Assembly: GCA_044352985.1 (NCBI GenBank)
Contig: JBILCU010000017.1
Span: 4,689 to 68,688 of the forward strand
Length of the DNA: 64,000 nucleotides
Source: JADJDM01 sp044352985
GTDB taxonomy: Bacteria; Bacteroidota; Bacteroidia; B-17B0; Aurantibacillaceae
Direction of reading: 5' to 3'
How positions within the stretch are numbered: position 1 is the stretch's first letter; every line of letters begins with the position of its first letter. The notes beneath the pieces are model-generated. The model was given only the letters and a program-made list of their open reading frames with translations. It was not told where the DNA came from and did no database searches. The translations under genes were made by a program, and so were the position numbers. Below, in pieces: positions 60,709-64,000 of the stretch.

Positions 60709-63700
60709 TTATCTCCTGCCCATTAATTTGGCAGCTTCTTCACCATAAAGTTTTTTTCCGTCGCGGTAAACACAAATAAAGGCATCGGCAATACCAAGTT
60801 GTTTAACGGATTCGAGGGCAGGTCGAGCGGCATTCATGTCAATGAATGCCCCGGCACTATACACAAACAATTCATTTATTTGCTGTGTATCAATTTTATA
60901 ATTCTTAATTCTTGAGAATTTATTTTTAACCTCTTTATTAGCTTGTTTTCTGTATGCTCCAATTTGAATTTTATAGACAATACCTTTTTCTGTTGAAGAA
61001 GAATTATCTACTGTACTGTTTGCATTTGTATTTTCTGAAACAGGTTGATTTTGAGCAATTGGTTGAACCGCATTTACATTAGTCAAACTAGAGAAACGAA
61101 TAGGTTGTTCTGTTGGAAAAACAAATTTTTCGCCGGCATTTATTTTAGAAAGTGCGTCGCTTATTTTAATTCGTTGACCATTTAAGTATGCTGAAACAAA
61201 TGCATCTTTTATTCCTAAATCAACAACTTTTAAGCGATCTGTTTTAACTCTATCCAATGAAGTGTAAATTCCTGCAGTATATCTAAATGCATTTGATTGT
61301 ATTTTATCAGTAAACAAAGGATTTAAATTATACAATTTAGATGCAGTTACTTTACCCGAAAACAATCCAACTTGTACCGTATAAAATAAACCCTGCACTT
61401 GACTAACATCAGTTGAAACCACTAATGATTCAATTGTATTCCCTCTTAATTCATCTGGAGCTTTATTAGTTAAATTATTAGCGGCAACTTCATTCATTTT
61501 AGAAATAATTTCAGTTGCAGGTGGTATGTTTGCTGTGGTTGTAATTCCCGCAGTTTGATTTTCGTCTTGATTTACTGTAATTCCTTTATTTTTTAATTCA
61601 ACTATTGCTTCGGGTAATGTAATTCTATTACCATCTTTATAAACCACTACAAACGCATCTTTATAGCCCATTTTTTTCAAATCATTTTTTACGCCGTTTG
61701 CATCTTCAAATAACTCAAATTTACCTGCCTGATAACGTATTAAGCCTTTCGCTGTAGTTTCTCCTCTAAGTGGAGACAATCCTTTAAATAAAGTATTGGG
61801 TATTGGATTTCTAAATGCGCCAATTTGAACTGCAAAAATAATTCCATTAGGAAGTTTAACATCAACAGGAATAGGTTTAGCTTCTGTATAAGCTGATTCA
61901 TTTAACACTTCAAACCCTTTTCCCTTTAAGTTTGATTTAGATGTTGACGTCGAATTTATAGATGTATTAGTTACTCCTGCTGTTTTTGCATTTTCATTTG
62001 TTGCCGTTTGTTTGTTTTCTTTTGTTGTAGATGATTTTTCTACAATGTCGTCATTTGTTGTTGCTTTGTTGCTGTTCTCTACAACAACTGTTTTAACTGG
62101 TGTAGTTGTCGCGTTTTGCTTTTCGGTTGATTTTTCCGCAATAACATCATTTGCTGTTGCTTTATTACTATTCTCTACAACAACTGTTTTAACTGGTGTA
62201 GTTGTCGCGTTTTGCTTTTCGGTTGATTTTTCCGCAATAGCATCATTTGCTGTTGCTTTATTACTATTCTCTACAACAACTGTTTTAACTGGTGTAGTTG
62301 TCGCGTTTTGCTTTTCGGTTGATTTTTCCGCAATAGCATCATTGGTAGTTGCTTTATTACTATTCTCTACAACAACTGTTTTAACTGGTGAATTTGCTGC
62401 ATTTTGATTAGCTGATGCATTACTATCTTTATTTGAATCTGTTTTTTGATTATCGGAATTAGATCCTGAATTATTCGTTTTATTAGATGCTATTTCTGAT
62501 TTAGTGCTAATGATATCATTACTTACATCATTTGATTTTACATTATTAGTAGTGGTAACATTATCTGTTTTAGCTATATTATTTTGGTTTTCAGATGCTG
62601 AAGCAGAGTCGACTTCATTTTTCACTTTATCAGCTGATTTCTCGTTTGTATTTGAATTAGTAGCTACTGTAATTGGTGTTTCTTTAACTTTGATGTTTTT
62701 AATTGAGGTAAGATTGTCTGAAATTTTATTTTCCAAACTTATTTTCTTATTAGATAACTGGCTAACTAAACTGAGGTAATCTTGTTTTTTAACCTCATCA
62801 TAATTAGATGCAATTGCGTTAATTTGACTTACTTCTTGATTAATGACTTCAATCATTTTATTAATCACCACATTTCTTTTTTCAAATTCTTCTATACTTA
62901 CATCAGGTTTACCTTTGGCTTCCAATCGATCAAATTCTTTTTCTAGCGCATTTAATTTATTAATATACGATTCCGAATATTGAATAGCATTTGCAGCTTG
63001 TTCATCTGATGAATTTAAACCATTATTTCCAGAATTGCCGTTTGATTTATTTTTAGCAACTATGTCTTTTTGCGCTATTGATTTTATTTTATTTAATACA
63101 TCTTTATCCAAACCTTCAATAAACGCATCATATTCCATACGTTTACTTTCTGCAAAGGCTTTTGTATTTTGTGCTAAATCAAATACCGAATCAGCTTTCA
63201 ATTTCATTTCAGCTGCTAAATTTTTAAGCTCATTACTTTTTGCTATCTGTATTTTCTTTTCCTCAGCATTTTCAATGGAAGAACTTTTTTCAAATAACAC
63301 TTCCGATTCACGAGTATATTGTTTTGATTGTTCCATTAAATCTTTGGCTAATTGATTTTCAGAATCAGTTAAATCGTCGTACTTTTTAACATCTTTATTT
63401 AATTTGGAATAGGTTATATAATTCTCACTTTGCTTTACTACCTTTTCTTCCTGCTCATTTAAGGCATTTGTTGATTTATTATTAGTTGTATTCGCATCAC
63501 TTTTATCTAAATCGTTTTTACTGATATCTGAATTTGTTGCATCAATTGTTTTATTGGGATTATTTACAATTTGTTTGTCTGAAGTGTTATTGTTCTCATT
63601 AGCTTTATTGGCAATTTTTTCGTTTTTAACTTCAGTTACTTCACTTCTATTTTCAGCTTTTGAGTTAGTATCAGCCACTTTTATATTTACATCATTATTA

Positions 63701-64000
63701 GTGCTAGTATTTACCTTACTTTCGGATGACGTATTAGTAGTTGCTGAATTTGATTTATTATTTTCTGTTTGATTAACTTTTGATTTATTGTTAGCCAGTA
63801 TATCATTCGGACTATTTGTTTTAACACTTTGTGTTTTAGCCGTTTGTTCTGAATTGTTTGTGTTTTGTGTTGCGGCTGCAGAAGTAGTTTTATCTTCCGT
63901 TTTCACATTTTGTGTTTTAGCTGTTTGTTCTGAATTATTTGTGTTTTGTGTTGTGGCTGCAGAAGTAGTTTTATCTTCCGTTTTCACATTTTGTGTTTTA
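60709..64000 (-). CDS. repeat-rich protein with three SPOR-like domains, 5'-truncated by window edge
   Basis: The frame is open to the window end, so the N-terminus and signal peptide lie outside; the GTG at 63987 is internal. The visible about 1095 residues are mostly Asn/Lys/Thr/Ser-rich low complexity, with a coiled-coil part (about residues 180-440 counted from 63987). The C-terminal 400 residues hold three SPOR-like units: IFAVQIGAFRNPIPN ... DAFVVVYKDGNRI, FYTVQVGLFSGKV ... DAFVSAYLNGQRI, and VYKIQIGAYRKQ ... DAFICVYRDGKKL. SPOR domains bind denuded peptidoglycan glycan. Two tandem repeats (96 bp and 81 bp units) occur in the low-complexity part. It is convergent with the dioxygenase gene, 7 bp apart. 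Confidence 0.82.
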   Translation of the reverse strand, partial: KTQNVKTEDKTTSAATTQNTNNSEQTAKTQNVKTEDKTTSAAATQNTNNSEQTAKTQSVKTNSPNDILANNKSKVNQTENNKSNSATTNTSSESKVNTSTNNDVNIKVADTNSKAENRSEVTEVKNEKIANKANENNNTSDKQIVNNPNKTIDATNSDISKNDLDKSDANTTNNKSTNALNEQEEKVVKQSENYITYSKLNKDVKKYDDLTDSENQLAKDLMEQSKQYTRESEVLFEKSSSIENAEEKKIQIAKSNELKNLAAEMKLKADSVFDLAQNTKAFAESKRMEYDAFIEGLDKDVLNKIKSIAQKDIVAKNKSNGNSGNNGLNSSDEQAANAIQYSESYINKLNALEKEFDRLEAKGKPDVSIEEFEKRNVVINKMIEVINQEVSQINAIASNYDEVKKQDYLSLVSQLSNKKISLENKISDNLTSIKNIKVKETPITVATNSNTNEKSADKVKNEVDSASASENQNNIAKTDNVTTTNNVKSNDVSNDIISTKSEIASNKTNNSGSNSDNQKTDSNKDSNASANQNAANSPVKTVVVENSNKATTNDAIAEKSTEKQNATTTPVKTVVVENSNKATANDAIAEKSTEKQNATTTPVKTVVVENSNKATANDVIAEKSTEKQNATTTPVKTVVVENSNKATTNDDIVEKSSTTKENKQTATNENAKTAGVTNTSINSTSTSKSNLKGKGFEVLNESAYTEAKPIPVDVKLPNGIIFAVQIGAFRNPIPNTLFKGLSPLRGETTAKGLIRYQAGKFELFEDANGVKNDLKKMGYKDAFVVVYKDGNRITLPEAIVELKNKGITVNQDENQTAGITTTANIPPATEIISKMNEVAANNLTNKAPDELRGNTIESLVVSTDVSQVQGLFYTVQVGLFSGKVTASKLYNLNPLFTDKIQSNAFRYTAGIYTSLDRVKTDRLKVVDLGIKDAFVSAYLNGQRIKISDALSKINAGEKFVFPTEQPIRFSSLTNVNAVQPIAQNQPVSENTNANSTVDNSSSTEKGIVYKIQIGAYRKQANKEVKNKFSRIKNYKIDTQQINELFVYSAGAFIDMNAARPALESVKQLGIADAFICVYRDGKKLYGEEAAKLMGRR
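62031..62400 (-). repeat. four 96-bp tandem repeats within the SPOR protein
   Basis: The unit encodes 32 residues (TEKQNATTTPVKTVVV ENSNKATANDAIAEKS). Corresponding points recur at 62091, 62187, 62283 and 62379, exactly 96 bp apart. The central copies differ at only a few bases, which points to recent tandem duplication. Confidence 0.9.
63823..64000 (-). repeat. 81-bp tandem repeats at the window end
   Basis: A 27-residue unit (KTEDKTTSAATTQNTNNS plus EQTAKTQNV) is present in two full copies plus the start of a third at the edge. Copies are nearly identical. The array may continue beyond the window. Confidence 0.8.

Noticed and set aside
62031..62400. Regular 96-bp repeats considered as a CRISPR array
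   Set aside because: Units are contiguous with no variable spacers, and they are in frame within a coding sequence.
62012..62407. 131-codon plus-strand frame with repeated TTTVLTGVVVAF units
   Set aside because: It is the antisense shadow of the 96-bp tandem repeats in the SPOR protein.

Overview
This window reads as a chromosomal segment of a low-GC Bacteroidota bacterium (Flavobacteriales, Sphingobacteriales or Chitinophagales type). The evidence is C-terminal type IX secretion (T9SS) sorting domains on several exported proteins, Bacteroidota-typical families (DUF4270, DUF4175, DUF2452, GH92, choice-of-anchor B), lipoproteins with a Cys-Lys-Lys start, near absence of Shine-Dalgarno sequences, and promoters of the Bacteroidota TTTG/TAnnTTTG type. 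Most of it is core genome. No prophage, CRISPR array, restriction system or complete insertion sequence was found.

Layout. 1-5.1 kb: the end of an RND/MMPL exporter, a heptose epimerase (hldD), then an acyl carrier protein and an NRPS/DltA-like adenylation enzyme separated by a fold-back repeat. 5.1-13.5 kb: a T9SS subtilisin-like protease, a surface lipoprotein, a second fold-back element (MITE-like), then a GH92 mannosidase and a GH16 glucanase. 13.5-20.1 kb: DUF2452 protein, folE, a class III CoA-transferase, a truncated SprB-repeat adhesin remnant, panC, an orphan glycogen-synthase N-terminal domain and a DUF4270 lipoprotein. 20.5-22.6 kb: an ExbB-ExbD-TonB energising operon. 22.6-29.7 kb: a DUF2779 nuclease-like protein, a Sua5/YciO-type protein, wecB plus a polysaccharide deacetylase, a CAP-domain protein and a DUF4153 membrane protein.

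29.8-43.2 kb is the large minus-strand stable-RNA, translation and transcription block. In transcription order it is tRNA-Thr(TGT), tRNA-Tyr, tRNA-Gly, tRNA-Thr(GGT), tuf, tRNA-Trp, secE, nusG, rplK, rplA, rplJ, rplL, rpoB, rpoC. It has a consensus promoter, two BoxA-like antitermination sites, several intercistronic hairpins and a strong terminator after rpoC.

43.3-48.8 kb: ybeY, an anti-sigma-type ATPase, a very large DUF4175 coiled-coil membrane protein and a CHAP-like amidase. 49-58 kb: an M49 dipeptidyl peptidase lipoprotein, an MFS exporter, two T9SS-cargo surface proteins (FG-GAP repeats; LVIVD repeats) and mgtE. 58-60.7 kb: a sulfur module of two half-size YeeE/YedE transporters and a persulfide-dioxygenase/rhodanese fusion. 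60.7-64 kb: a repeat-rich protein with three SPOR-like domains that runs off the window end.

No clearly new multi-gene system stands out. The most worthwhile leads are the orphan carrier-protein/adenylation pair, the starch-synthase N-domain without its catalytic half, the sulfur module, the two fold-back elements, the terminator that abuts the ybeY start codon, and the tandemly amplified SPOR protein.
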